A stretch of DNA of 64,000 nucleotides from Chryseobacterium camelliae (GCF_027920545.1 NZ_CP115859.1:2945001-3009000); one strand, 5' to 3'; shown: positions 1-9,495, counted from the stretch's first letter. The notes: generated by a model not told the origin, from the sequence alone. A program made the numbers and translations.

Positions 1-1101
1 ACAGCATACGGACACAATGATGCCATTTATAAGACACCGGCATTACAGGTTGCTCCTATCAAAGCTTCTACGCATCTTGATGTAGAACATTCCCAGAGAA
101 GTACTTCAGGAAGTGAGGCGGTTAATGTATTTTCATTATCAGGTTCTACGACTGTACCTTTTCTTCATCCGGGATGTATTGCCGATATTCAAATGAGGAA
201 ACCTGATACCAATGAAACTTCCTATTTTACAAAAATCATGATCACTGAAACGGTTCATGAAATCGATACAATCGGGCATTATACAGGAAGTTTTGCAGGT
301 ATAGCTTCAGATACCGGATTCCTGCCAAAGCCTGAATTTACGGTTCCCAAAGCAGAACCTCAAACGGCAACCGTGATTTCCAATACAGATCCGGAAGGAC
401 AGGGAAGAGTTCAGGTAAGATTTGACTGGCAAACTAACGATACCACTCATTTTATCAGAATGATGAGTCCCGATGCGGGAGGAACAGATCGAATTACTCA
501 AAACAGAGGATATGTTGCGATTCCGGAAGTTGGAGATCAGGTAATGGTTAATTTTGTCCATAATCATCCCGACAGACCTTTTGTAATGGGAGGAATGTTT
601 CATGGGCAGGTTGGTCTTGGCGGCGGCGCGGATAACAGGGTGAAATCCATACAGACAAGAAGCGGTCATAAAGTCATTTTTACCGAAGATGAAAGTATCA
701 TTATTACGGATAAATCGGGGAATGAAATTCATTTAGATACTACCGGAAGCAATATTACCATTACGGCTCCAGAAACCATGACATTGAATTGTAAAAATAT
801 GAATATCAATGTCGGTGAGAATATGAATACTACAGTGGGGATGAACAAATCGAATAGTGTAGGTCTTAATAACACGGAAAACGTGGGAGCGATGAAATTA
901 ACTTCTGTAGTGGGTGATGCCAGTATGTTTATTACAGGAAAACTTACAGAAATTATTGACGGAGATGTGCATAGCGAAACCAAGAAGGAGAGAAATGAAG
1001 TCAGTGAAAAAGACATGAACATTCAATCCGGTAAATTTGTTCATAAACATGCACAGGAAGAAGTGCAGAACAATAGCGGAGAAATTTCAAAATCCCATTA
1101 G
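1..1101 (+). CDS. vgrG: VgrG/TssI spike protein, C-terminal part (cut by window edge)
   Basis: The reading frame is open from base 1, so the N-terminal gp27-like part lies outside the window. What remains aligns along its length with the complete VgrG at 10283-12382: the sequence around VPFLHPGCIADI, the KAEPQTATVISNTDPEGQGRVQVRFDWQ region of the gp5-like OB fold, and RPFVMGGMFHGQVG. After the OB fold come valine/asparagine-rich short repeats (VGENMN, VGMNKS, VGLNNT), typical of the VgrG beta-helix needle. The C-terminal tail differs from that of the second VgrG, which suggests each spike carries its own cargo. The TAG stop overlaps the start of the downstream effector gene, so the two are translationally coupled. 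In a T6SS this trimer tips the Hcp tube. Confidence 0.93.
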   Translation, partial: TAYGHNDAIYKTPALQVAPIKASTHLDVEHSQRSTSGSEAVNVFSLSGSTTVPFLHPGCIADIQMRKPDTNETSYFTKIMITETVHEIDTIGHYTGSFAGIASDTGFLPKPEFTVPKAEPQTATVISNTDPEGQGRVQVRFDWQTNDTTHFIRMMSPDAGGTDRITQNRGYVAIPEVGDQVMVNFVHNHPDRPFVMGGMFHGQVGLGGGADNRVKSIQTRSGHKVIFTEDESIIITDKSGNEIHLDTTGSNITITAPETMTLNCKNMNINVGENMNTTVGMNKSNSVGLNNTENVGAMKLTSVVGDASMFITGKLTEIIDGDVHSETKKERNEVSEKDMNIQSGKFVHKHAQEEVQNNSGEISKSH

Positions 1102-1103
1102 TG

Positions 1104-2444
1104 ATGAGCAGAACGAGAATTGTAAAAGGTACCTATACCAAGATTTCTCAGGAAGGCCATAGCATGTACTCCAATTCAAATATTATCACCCATGCGGGAG
1201 CTTCGGTTACAGAAACGGGAGAGAAGAACGGGGTAAGCTATGGAGGTCCTAAAAGTCCTCCTGCCGGAGAAATTAAGGCAAAATGTATCGTTATGTTCAG
1301 ACCTCACGCCAACTGGAGTGGGGAATTTGGCTTTGATTGGTTAAGAGCAGGAGATACAGGAGTGAAGGGTGATGTCTGGTATAAAACAATTGTGGGAAAG
1401 TATAAAAATCCTGCCACAAAAGCATTGCAGCAAATCTACTCAGGAGGTACTTTTTATGCAGATGCAGCGGAATATGAAAAGCTTTTAAATAAGTTTAGCA
1501 ATATGACGATTTTCTGGAAACCTAAGGTTAATAAAAAAACATATCTCTATCCCGTTCCTTACATGACAATTTATAAGGGAGATACTCAAAAATTAACACT
1601 GAAGGTTGAAATTGAAGAACAGCCTAAAAAGCTCACTTTGATACATCTCAAAAGTAAGAATGACAAGAATGATTACTTTAAATTTAATACCAGTCAGATT
1701 ACTATTAAAAAAGGGAAATATACCTTGGATAATTTTCTTGAGATTACCTGCTTAAAATCATTTAATTCGGATCAGATGATTGAAGTATGGGCGGATGATA
1801 CGGTATGCGGCAAAATAAAGATCCTTGCGAATGACGCAGCTCATCAAAAACAGGGAAAAGTATTGTTTATTAAAGTTATTTCATCATCCGGAACAGGAAG
1901 TACAACAGGAGAAATGGAAAGACTGAAAAAATATATGAGGCAGGCTTATATCAATGTTGATATTAAAAATTTAAATATAAACCTTTCCAATGATGCCAAT
2001 TTTATTCCAAAGCTGAGAAGCAATAGAAATATTCATCAATATCTGGATGCCAAGCTAAGAACTGCCAAATTTCCGGATGGAAGTGTGGTAGGGAGCAGAT
2101 ATGATAGCTTCTACAGGGTTTACTTTATTTCTGAAGTAATACAGCTTGGTAACGGCAGCTATCTTCTGGGGCAGGCCCAGGACATTCCTTCGAAAACGGT
2201 ATTCGTATTGAATCTGAAAGATACAGCTACAACTGCAGGAGTACCCTTTGAATCTGTAAAAACAACCGCGACCCACGAATTACTTCATGCCATTGGTTTA
2301 TATCACACGTTTGATAATGACAGTCCGCTCACATTCAAGAAATTCAATACCGATAATATTATGGACTACTATTCCCCGTCTACGGATATTATAGCGAAAC
2401 AAACCTATAAATGGCAATGGGATATCCTAAAAAAAATGATTTAA
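1104..2444 (+). CDS. T6SS cargo protein with C-terminal metzincin-type zinc protease domain
   Basis: The first ~52 residues (SRTRIVKGTYTKISQEGHSM onward, ending near PKSPP) are nearly identical to the start of the lipase-like gene at 3164. They look like a common loading or spike-binding segment. The C-terminal domain carries HELLHAIGLYH at about residues 391-401, a full HExxHxxGxxH metzincin zinc site, and a downstream Met-turn-like IMDYYS near residue 420. Peptide hydrolysis is therefore predicted. The middle (residues ~60-260) is not recognised. A GTG codon at 1101 precedes the ATG at 1104; I chose the ATG. The gene starts on the vgrG stop codon and is followed after 2 bp by a lipoprotein gene, the usual effector-immunity arrangement. 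That it is a secreted effector is inferred from context. Confidence 0.8.
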   Translation: MSRTRIVKGTYTKISQEGHSMYSNSNIITHAGASVTETGEKNGVSYGGPKSPPAGEIKAKCIVMFRPHANWSGEFGFDWLRAGDTGVKGDVWYKTIVGKYKNPATKALQQIYSGGTFYADAAEYEKLLNKFSNMTIFWKPKVNKKTYLYPVPYMTIYKGDTQKLTLKVEIEEQPKKLTLIHLKSKNDKNDYFKFNTSQITIKKGKYTLDNFLEITCLKSFNSDQMIEVWADDTVCGKIKILANDAAHQKQGKVLFIKVISSSGTGSTTGEMERLKKYMRQAYINVDIKNLNINLSNDANFIPKLRSNRNIHQYLDAKLRTAKFPDGSVVGSRYDSFYRVYFISEVIQLGNGSYLLGQAQDIPSKTVFVLNLKDTATTAGVPFESVKTTATHELLHAIGLYHTFDNDSPLTFKKFNTDNIMDYYSPSTDIIAKQTYKWQWDILKKMI

Positions 2445-2446
2445 GT

Positions 2447-3130
2447 ATGAAGATAATTTTTATATGGCTTTTACTATCGTTTTTTAGTTGTAGTAACGGC
2501 AGTAAAGAAAAGCCGGTTTCAAATCAGAACATAACACAATCAGTAAACACGAATGTACAAATGACAAAATTTGATATTGCAAAATATGAAGCTAAAATAA
2601 AGGCAGATCCCTCTTACGAAGGATATGCCAAAGACAATAATGTCTATGTTAAACAGTATCATGTAATTAAAGACGGGTATGTAGAGGAGACTTATAACAG
2701 GGATATTGTTCAGAATTATGTGGAAGAGGTAATTACCGATAACAGATTCAGGGATATTTATACTTTCGATCATACAGGAACGCTACAATCCGTTAAACAT
2801 TATTTTGGAAACAATCTGGAGATAGGAAAATGGACCTATTATCAGAACGGTACCGTTGTGAATACAGAAGACAAGGATAAAAACTATGCGTTCGACCTGA
2901 ATAAAGTACTACAATATGGTAAGGATAGGAAAGTAGATTTTACTAAAAACGGGGAGATTTCAAGATCCGAATCCAAGCAATACAACGCTCACATTTGGGA
3001 AATCACCTGGAATACCGGAAAAATAGCAGCAGACGGAGAATCTTATTTATTTAAAAAAGTAATTCTTAATGGAAATACAGGAGCAGAGCTAAGTTCAAAA
3101 GAGTACTATCTGAATCCGCTTGCACGCTAA
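2447..3130 (+). CDS. Lipoprotein, candidate immunity protein for the metzincin effector
   Basis: The start at ATG 2447 is chosen because it gives a short lipoprotein signal peptide (MKIIFIWLLLSFFSC) with a lipobox cysteine at residue 15; an in-frame ATG at 2411 would place this signal internally and overlap the effector. The mature protein (about 210 residues) has tyrosine/glycine-rich stretches such as GKWTYYQNGTVVNTEDK that resemble MORN-like antitoxin repeats, but I cannot assign a family firmly. It starts 2 bp after the protease gene. A periplasmic lipoprotein would be well placed to neutralise a protease delivered by sister cells. The immunity role is inferred from position and localisation. 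Confidence 0.7.
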   Translation: MKIIFIWLLLSFFSCSNGSKEKPVSNQNITQSVNTNVQMTKFDIAKYEAKIKADPSYEGYAKDNNVYVKQYHVIKDGYVEETYNRDIVQNYVEEVITDNRFRDIYTFDHTGTLQSVKHYFGNNLEIGKWTYYQNGTVVNTEDKDKNYAFDLNKVLQYGKDRKVDFTKNGEISRSESKQYNAHIWEITWNTGKIAADGESYLFKKVILNGNTGAELSSKEYYLNPLAR

Positions 3131-3163
3131 AAAATTGAGTTTATTAAGATTTGAAATTCAACC

Positions 3164-4930
3164 ATGACGAGGACGAGAATTGTAAAAGGCACTTATACCA
3201 AGATATCTCAGGAAGGACACAGCATGTATTCTAATGAAAATATCATTACGGTTGCCGGGAAATCTGTTACGGAAACGGGTGATGAAAGAGGAGTGAGGTA
3301 TGGTGATCCTAAAAGTCCGCCAAAGTCAAAGTCGGGAAGAATTTATGATGTGGTGATGTTTGTGGCGGGAACTACAGATCCCGGAAATACCGAAGGAAAA
3401 AAGCATCAGGCGAATACGGATTACTGGAAATATTTTGATGAAGCAACAAAAAAAGAAACCGATAAGAGCTTAAATAACTTATGGCACAATATCAAGGAGC
3501 TTAAACCTCAATTTTTAGATTTACATATTGAGGGAGAGTTTTTCAGCTGGTCCGGAGATAATGATACCAGGGAAAGAACCAAAGCTTCCGAAAGATTATT
3601 GGATTTAATATTAAGAGTATATCCAGGCTGGAAAAACCAGGAAGTACATTTCCATTTAATCGGGCATTCACATGGCGGCAATGTAATCAACCAGTTTACA
3701 GAGCTGATCGCGAATAAGGAAATGATCGCCAAATCAAGTATTTTAAAACCTCGTAAAATTTCCGAATTTCCCCAGTCCTGGAAAGTCAAAAGTATCACGT
3801 ATTTATCGACTCCATTTTTTCAAAAGAAGCATCAGCTGAATCATGCCAAATTACATGAAAATTGTAAAATTATCAATGTGCATAATGCGTATGACCTGAC
3901 GCAACAACTGATTGCTGACTTCAGTCTGACGAATTTGGAAGGCTTATTAAAATCTTTCCAAATAGATAAATTTGCTGCGGGTATCAAAACCGTGAAAAGC
4001 GTAGATACCGATGCCATTACAAAATATCTGAAAAGTTTCATCTGGCAGGATTTCAAAAACAAGGCCATATCGGCATGGAAAGAAATGTCAAAAGCCTTTT
4101 TAGGATTTAATATGATAACGGCGGAATTTATTAAATATATCAACTCCCTGAAAATAGAAAACTCCAATCTGCAAAAAGAAAAAGAATCATTCATTAGTCT
4201 TTTGAATAAGCTTCTGCAGTGGACCTATGATGTTCATAAAAACTATTCTTCATCCAATGGAAATTATGATAAAGTAACCTGGGTGAAAAATATGAATCTT
4301 ACACAAGGGTTAAAAGTTTTAAATATTTTATGTGATATTAAAAGCAGTCCGAAAGACAGCTATTTATTGAGTCTATTAGCGGGAATATTTGGAGAAAATA
4401 AAGGAATAACCGACAGTATTGATGAAACATCCTGGACACCCAAAAAACAGACCAAAAATCTTTCTATTATAGATGTTCCTATTTACGATAAAGATCCTTA
4501 CAACTCCCGGAATAAAAAAAGAGCATTTGATGCTTTTTTGAAAGGTGCACAAAATGCGGTACAAACCAGAAACTTAGAAGACCTGTTGATGAGGTTATTC
4601 AGCCAGTTTATTAAACCTTCTGACTCAAAAAAAATCATTAAATACATTAATGAAGCCGAATATATCATAACGGGTGATCTGGATGCTCAGCTTAAAATCT
4701 TAAGAGGAAACCTGGAGAGGTATGATTCTTATATCACCAGATATCATGCAGGATTAGTTACTGAACAGGATGAAAAAACAACTGCAAGTATGCTGGAACG
4801 ACCGGGTTCACTGCCTTACTTAGCGATGGCATCTCACAGCTTAAGCCATACCCAATTCTGGCAAAAAGCCGAAGAAGGATTAAAAAGCGCATTCAGTTCA
4901 GGAAAAAATCCGGGTTATAAAAAGAAATAA
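3164..4930 (+). CDS. T6SS cargo protein with alpha/beta-hydrolase (lipase-like) domain
   Basis: The N terminus (TRTRIVKGTYTKISQEGHSM and on to about residue 53) repeats the start of the metzincin effector almost exactly. Next comes an alpha/beta-hydrolase core: a strand HFHLIGHSHGGN with a GxSxG nucleophile elbow at residues 167-172 (Ser169), preceded by LHIEGEFFSWSGDND. The C terminus has SLPYLAMASHSLSHTQFW, whose histidine could complete the triad. The 588-residue length and GHSHGG motif resemble T6SS lipase (Tle-like) and DUF-type lipase effectors, which attack membrane phospholipids. The substrate cannot be read from sequence. Two small membrane or exported proteins follow and may confer immunity. 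Confidence 0.78.
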   Translation: MTRTRIVKGTYTKISQEGHSMYSNENIITVAGKSVTETGDERGVRYGDPKSPPKSKSGRIYDVVMFVAGTTDPGNTEGKKHQANTDYWKYFDEATKKETDKSLNNLWHNIKELKPQFLDLHIEGEFFSWSGDNDTRERTKASERLLDLILRVYPGWKNQEVHFHLIGHSHGGNVINQFTELIANKEMIAKSSILKPRKISEFPQSWKVKSITYLSTPFFQKKHQLNHAKLHENCKIINVHNAYDLTQQLIADFSLTNLEGLLKSFQIDKFAAGIKTVKSVDTDAITKYLKSFIWQDFKNKAISAWKEMSKAFLGFNMITAEFIKYINSLKIENSNLQKEKESFISLLNKLLQWTYDVHKNYSSSNGNYDKVTWVKNMNLTQGLKVLNILCDIKSSPKDSYLLSLLAGIFGENKGITDSIDETSWTPKKQTKNLSIIDVPIYDKDPYNSRNKKRAFDAFLKGAQNAVQTRNLEDLLMRLFSQFIKPSDSKKIIKYINEAEYIITGDLDAQLKILRGNLERYDSYITRYHAGLVTEQDEKTTASMLERPGSLPYLAMASHSLSHTQFWQKAEEGLKSAFSSGKNPGYKKK

Positions 4931-4932
4931 AT

Positions 4933-5286
4933 ATGAAAAACAGCCGAAAGTTTATTATAATTAGTCTATTAATATTTCTTCTATTCACCATAGGAATTAC
5001 ATGTTGGTATATTTTATCCTTAAATTATTTAGAAAAATATGATCTGAAAACGATTATAAAAATAGCCATACAAATTGGGGCAGTCGGAGCCATACTTCCT
5101 TCTCTGACCATTTCAGTGATGTATTATTTCATCTTAAAAATAAAGAATAAAACCCTGCTTTTGCTGTTGATCATCTTTCTGATTATTTTTTTAATATTCC
5201 AACTGTACTGGATTACGGTAAACTTATTTTTGTATGATATAAAAAGTTCTGAATCTTTTCTGCAATCCTTGTTGGAAATATTCTGA
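4933..5286 (+). CDS. Small three-TM membrane protein, candidate immunity to the lipase effector
   Basis: This 117-residue protein starts 2 bp after the lipase-like gene. Three hydrophobic segments are visible, at about residues 8-30, 43-69 and 73-97 (the last very rich in L/I/F), separated by short charged loops. No family is recognised. Inner-membrane proteins encoded directly downstream of lipase effectors often act as immunity factors, and tight coupling supports that here. The function is inferred from position only. Confidence 0.6.
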   Translation: MKNSRKFIIISLLIFLLFTIGITCWYILSLNYLEKYDLKTIIKIAIQIGAVGAILPSLTISVMYYFILKIKNKTLLLLLIIFLIIFLIFQLYWITVNLFLYDIKSSESFLQSLLEIF

Positions 5287-5322
5287 TTGCACGGTGTATA
5301 AATAAAAAAGCATGAATGACTT

Positions 5323-5931
5323 ATGAAAAAATTATCACTGTATATTATTCTATTTCTTCTGTTGGCACAAGCCAATTTGTATTCGCAAAAAGCGGCTCGT
5401 CAGGATGATTATACTTTCCAGGTACAAAAAGAAGAAGGAGATCTGAATAATGATAAACACGATGACCATGTTATTGTTGAAATGAATCTGAAGGAAGAGA
5501 CAAGACCTTTAAGAGTACAAATATTCTTATCCCGGCCTGACGGAAAACTTCAATTGGCAGTTTCTTCTGTAAAATTAATAGAGAGCCAATACCCGGTAGA
5601 TAAAAAAGGAGAACACAACGGCAATGCAATTCCGGATTTTATCATTGAAGAGGGGAACTTGAAAATGTTGACGGACATTAATAACCGGAAAAGTACTTAT
5701 ACCTTTAGATATAACAAAGGAAACTTTGAATTGATACATATTTCCAGAGTCATTTGGGATGGGAAAAATACGACTTCTGAAACTGAAATCAACCTGTTAA
5801 CCAAAAGTAAAATAGAATTTGACCAGGAATTAGGTTCAGATAAAATCTTAAATAAAAGGAAAAAGGATTTGAAAGTCAATTTGTTGCCGAAAATTCAGGA
5901 GGTAAGCTTTTCTGATTTGGAACAGTTTTAA
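5323..5931 (+). CDS. Exported protein of unknown function, possible second immunity protein
   Basis: A 202-residue protein begins with a clear signal peptide (MKKLSLYIILFLLLAQANLYSQ). Near residue 37 it has GDLNNDKHDDHVIVE, an acidic DxNxDxxxD loop like the calcium-binding loops of FG-GAP or dockerin-type proteins. A second acidic patch (GNAIPDFIIEEGN) follows around residue 100. It lies 36 bp after the small membrane protein and in the same direction, so it probably belongs to the same transcript. It could be periplasmic immunity for the lipase effector or an accessory protein. I do not recognise the family. Confidence 0.6.
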   Translation: MKKLSLYIILFLLLAQANLYSQKAARQDDYTFQVQKEEGDLNNDKHDDHVIVEMNLKEETRPLRVQIFLSRPDGKLQLAVSSVKLIESQYPVDKKGEHNGNAIPDFIIEEGNLKMLTDINNRKSTYTFRYNKGNFELIHISRVIWDGKNTTSETEINLLTKSKIEFDQELGSDKILNKRKKDLKVNLLPKIQEVSFSDLEQF

Positions 5932-5949
5932 AATAGGGAAGAAAAACTA

Positions 5950-5986
5950 TTGCTTTTTCTATTTTAAAAAAAATGCGTAATTTTTG
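5950..5986 (+). promoter_or_regulatory. Possible promoter for clpV
   Basis: A TTG at 5950-5952 is followed 25 bp later by TAATTTTTG at 5978-5986, close to the Bacteroidota -33 (TTG) and -7 (TAnnTTTG) elements. The match is imperfect (one extra T). It sits in the 110-bp gap before tssH. Confidence 0.3.
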
Positions 5987-6041
5987 CTGTTCAAAACCAA
6001 CCAATCACAAACACAAAGTATTAATATAGAAAAAATTATAA

Positions 6042-8537
6042 ATGGGAGTACTAGTAACCAATGAAACAGTAAAACAGCTGTTTCACATTGCACAGTCTAT
6101 AGCGAGGGAAAATTATAACGGAACGTATGGAGGACCACATATCTTACAGGCTTTAATGCACAAAGACATCGGTCTTAATGAGTTTTTGAAAAGTATAGAT
6201 AAAGATCCCGGGTATTTCTACGAATGGGCAGATGTAAGAATTGAAGATTATCCGAAAACAACCCACCTTCCTGATGAAGTGGGCGAAGATGAATTTGTGG
6301 ATAATATCGTGGAAGAAGCAGATGATATTCGTTTAAAATTAGGATTGGATGAAATCACCCCGATCTGTATCCTTACCGCTATCGTGAAACCTCAGGTTGC
6401 ATTTACTTTGCAGCAGCTTAAATCTCTTCCGCTTAGAGAACATGAGATTTTTAATTTATACAGAAAAGATACACCCTACGAAACTTCAGAAAACGGAAGT
6501 TTTTCTTCCTTATTTTCAAACGGTTCAGACTATTCGGACAATTCCTTTCCCTCTATTAAAAGCTACTGTGTAGACAGAACAGCCCAGGCGAGAAAAGGAG
6601 AGTTGGAAAACATTATCGGAAGAGATAAGGAACTTAGAATGCTGGTTGAAATCCTATGCAGAAGAAGTAAACCGAACGTGATCATTATCGGAGAACCGGG
6701 AGTTGGTAAAACAGCTTTGGTAGAAGGCTTTGCAATAGAAATTACTAAAGGAAACGTTCCGGAAATGTTGAAAAACGGAACCCTTTTGGAACTGGATACC
6801 GGTGCTTTATTAGCAGGAACTTCTTACAAAGGTGAGATTGAAGACCGTCTTAAAAAAGTAATCAATGAATGCAAAAAAATTGAAAAAGCCATTCTTTTCA
6901 TTGATGAAATTCATACCCTTTTAGATCCTAAAGGCAGTATCGGAAATGTGGCTAATTTGCTGAAACCTGAATTGGCAAGAGGTGAAATTACCGTAATCGG
7001 AGCCACAACCCAGGAAGAATACAGAAAAATTATAGAGCCGGAACAGGCTTTTAACCGTCGTTTCGAAGTGCTGACCGTAAATGAGCCAGACGAAAAAACG
7101 TGTGTTAAAATGATTGACGTTCTGTTGGAAGGGTATAAAAAACACCACGGAATTGAAGTGGAGAAAACCGCACTTCCGGAATGTGTGCGTTTGGCAAAAC
7201 GATATGCAAAAGGTAAAAAATTACCCGATGCTGCTATTGATTTATTAGACAGAACGATGGCTGCCATCAAAATGCTAGACGAGCTTTCAGAAAAAGAACT
7301 GGAAAGCTGGAAAGCAAAATATGATGAAATTTTAAAAGATGAATTTTTTGATGAAAAAGACAAAGCAGATGAACTGATCTGGACCTATAATTTATTAAGA
7401 GATAAGATCAGTCCGATTTTATGGGGTTCTCTGAGTGAGCAGCCGCAGATCGACAATTCAATGCCTGTTGAAGAAATTCAAAAAATTATTGAAGAAACAT
7501 ACGCAGAACTTTTACAACATGCAGCGCTAAAAAGAGAAAAAGTTGACCGTCTGGAATTAGCCGCGGTAATGGCCGCCAAAACAAACATTCCGATCGGAAA
7601 AATTCAGGCTCAGGAAAAAGAGAAATTATTAAATATGGAATCTCTTTTAATGAACCGCGTTGTTGGGCAGGATCATGCTTTGAAAATCCTTTCCGATGCC
7701 ATTGTTGAAAACCGAAGCGGTTTAAACAAACCGGGACAGCCGATCGGTTCGTTCTTCCTTTTAGGTCCTACCGGAACAGGAAAAACAGAACTGGCGAAAT
7801 CTATGGCAGAACTGCTTTTCAACGATGAAAAAGCAATGGTTCGTTTCGATATGTCTGAATTCAAAGAAGAACATTCGGCAGCATTGTTATACGGGGCGCC
7901 TCCCGGATATGTTGGTTATGAGGAAGGCGGAATGTTGGTTAATAAGATCAGACAGCAGCCTTATACCGTAGTTTTATTCGATGAAATTGAAAAAGCGCAT
8001 CATTCGGTTTTTGATGTCTTTTTGCAGATCATGGATGAAGGAAAAGTTCATGATAAGCTTGGAAAAGAAGGAGATTTCAGCAATGCCTTAATCTTATTTA
8101 CTTCAAACATCGGAAGTGAAGAAATTGTAAAGCAGTTTGAAGAAGGAAAAATCCCAGAATCCAATTCATTAATGCAGATTATGTCGAACTCCGGACGTTT
8201 CAGGCCGGAATTTTTGGCAAGAATTACGGAAATTATTCCTTTTGCACCGATTACAGAATCTATTGCGGAAAGAATCTTTAATATCCAGTTAAAATCATTG
8301 CATACTTCATTAACCCGACTGGGTATGGCTCTGAAAATTTCTGATGAAGCCGTTAAAAACCTTGCGTTAGGTGGATTCAGCAGCAAATATGGGGCAAGAC
8401 AGATCTCCGGAGTTATCCGGTCTCAGCTGGCAAGACCGATTTCGAAGATGATCGTGAGAGAGGAAGTGAAATCCGGGCAAACAATTCATGTAGACTGGAA
8501 TAAAGAAGAGGAAAAATTGAGCTGGAAAGTTGAATAA
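6042..8537 (+). CDS. tssH: T6SS ClpV/TssH AAA+ ATPase
   Basis: This hexameric AAA+ unfoldase recycles the contracted TssB/TssC sheath. Both nucleotide-binding domains are intact: Walker A GEPGVGKT at residues 217-224 and GPTGTGKT at 575-582, with Walker B sequences AILFIDEIHTLL and TVVLFDEIEKAH. The Clp-N domain (residues 1-150) is divergent from ClpB, and the middle domain is short. At 831 residues it is slightly shorter than ClpB (about 860). The arginine-finger region AFNRRFEVLTV and the C-terminal ClpB D2-small domain are present. Its position between effector genes and the transglycosylase/TssD genes identifies it as ClpV and not the housekeeping ClpB. Confidence 0.92.
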   Translation: MGVLVTNETVKQLFHIAQSIARENYNGTYGGPHILQALMHKDIGLNEFLKSIDKDPGYFYEWADVRIEDYPKTTHLPDEVGEDEFVDNIVEEADDIRLKLGLDEITPICILTAIVKPQVAFTLQQLKSLPLREHEIFNLYRKDTPYETSENGSFSSLFSNGSDYSDNSFPSIKSYCVDRTAQARKGELENIIGRDKELRMLVEILCRRSKPNVIIIGEPGVGKTALVEGFAIEITKGNVPEMLKNGTLLELDTGALLAGTSYKGEIEDRLKKVINECKKIEKAILFIDEIHTLLDPKGSIGNVANLLKPELARGEITVIGATTQEEYRKIIEPEQAFNRRFEVLTVNEPDEKTCVKMIDVLLEGYKKHHGIEVEKTALPECVRLAKRYAKGKKLPDAAIDLLDRTMAAIKMLDELSEKELESWKAKYDEILKDEFFDEKDKADELIWTYNLLRDKISPILWGSLSEQPQIDNSMPVEEIQKIIEETYAELLQHAALKREKVDRLELAAVMAAKTNIPIGKIQAQEKEKLLNMESLLMNRVVGQDHALKILSDAIVENRSGLNKPGQPIGSFFLLGPTGTGKTELAKSMAELLFNDEKAMVRFDMSEFKEEHSAALLYGAPPGYVGYEEGGMLVNKIRQQPYTVVLFDEIEKAHHSVFDVFLQIMDEGKVHDKLGKEGDFSNALILFTSNIGSEEIVKQFEEGKIPESNSLMQIMSNSGRFRPEFLARITEIIPFAPITESIAERIFNIQLKSLHTSLTRLGMALKISDEAVKNLALGGFSSKYGARQISGVIRSQLARPISKMIVREEVKSGQTIHVDWNKEEEKLSWKVE

Positions 8538-8590
8538 TATTCGAAAGAGTAGAATTCAGGGTTCTTTAGTAAAGATTAATTTGAAACACA

Positions 8591-9445
8591 ATGAAAATGA
8601 ACTTCAAAAATATTGCTGCAGGTTTGTTGCTGTTAGGATCTGTCTGCTTGGTAAACGGGCAGTTTCTCTCTGCTTCGGATACCTCGGAAAATAGCGTGAA
8701 GAGATACAAAAATATTATTAATGCCAATAAAGACATTGTCGATTTTATAGAAAACTCTCTTGCACAGAAAGGATTGCCAAGACATTTAAGAAACCTGGCC
8801 TTAATAGAATCTCATTTCAACAGGAATATCACTTCAGGAGCAGGAGCAGTGGGAGTCTGGCAATTAATGACGGCTCATGCCAATCAATACGGGCTTTCCG
8901 AACAAAACAGGAATGATATCTATAAAAGCACAAAAACGGCAGTGATATCCCTGTCTAATCTTTATAAAAAATATAACAACTGGGTGACTGTGGTGGCAGC
9001 CTACAATTGCGGAGAAGGAAATATTGCAAAAGCAATGTCTGCTGCAGGATCCAACCAGTATCATGTTTTTTATAAATTCTTGCCTAATGAAACCATTAAT
9101 CATGTTAAAAAGTACCTGAATGCCTGCTATGCTACAAATGAGCTGCAAAGTGTATTGACGGATTACAATAATGCCCGTCTCAATGCCGTTTTCTTTACAA
9201 ATGGCGGAAGCGGAAAAGATTTGGGATCTTTATCTGAGACTGAAATTAATGCGGGATTTAATTTAAAGATCATAGCAGATGAACTTAAAATTGACTTGAG
9301 TAAGATTCTGGCATGGAACCCCGGAATAGAAGAAGAGCTTCAAAATAAAGGAGAAAGTACTTTATATCTTCCGATGGACCTGATGCCTGATTTTCTTTTG
9401 CGAAAAAATAAAATCTTATCAAGATCTATCAAAGAAGTAAAATAA
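8591..9445 (+). CDS. Lytic transglycosylase (SLT domain) with LysM-like tail
   Basis: A 284-residue exported protein has a signal peptide ending near VNGQ (residue 24). Its SLT/MltD-type catalytic domain has the three signature stretches: LALIESHF with catalytic Glu73, GAVGVWQLM, and AAYNCGEGNI. The C-terminal 60 residues (FNLKIIADELKIDLSKILAW onward) resemble a LysM peptidoglycan-binding repeat. The enzyme cleaves glycan strands with formation of 1,6-anhydro-muramic acid. Located between clpV and tssD, it probably opens the wall locally to allow T6SS assembly. An alternative is a role in general wall turnover. Confidence 0.88.
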   Translation: MKMNFKNIAAGLLLLGSVCLVNGQFLSASDTSENSVKRYKNIINANKDIVDFIENSLAQKGLPRHLRNLALIESHFNRNITSGAGAVGVWQLMTAHANQYGLSEQNRNDIYKSTKTAVISLSNLYKKYNNWVTVVAAYNCGEGNIAKAMSAAGSNQYHVFYKFLPNETINHVKKYLNACYATNELQSVLTDYNNARLNAVFFTNGGSGKDLGSLSETEINAGFNLKIIADELKIDLSKILAWNPGIEEELQNKGESTLYLPMDLMPDFLLRKNKILSRSIKEVK

Positions 9446-9495
9446 AAATTAATTGTTAATCAGTTTTTTCTGTTAAATCTGCTTTGGAAATTCCG

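Noticed and set aside
6042..8537. Housekeeping ClpB chaperone
   Set aside because: The position inside the T6SS locus, divergent N domain and short middle domain fit ClpV/TssH better.
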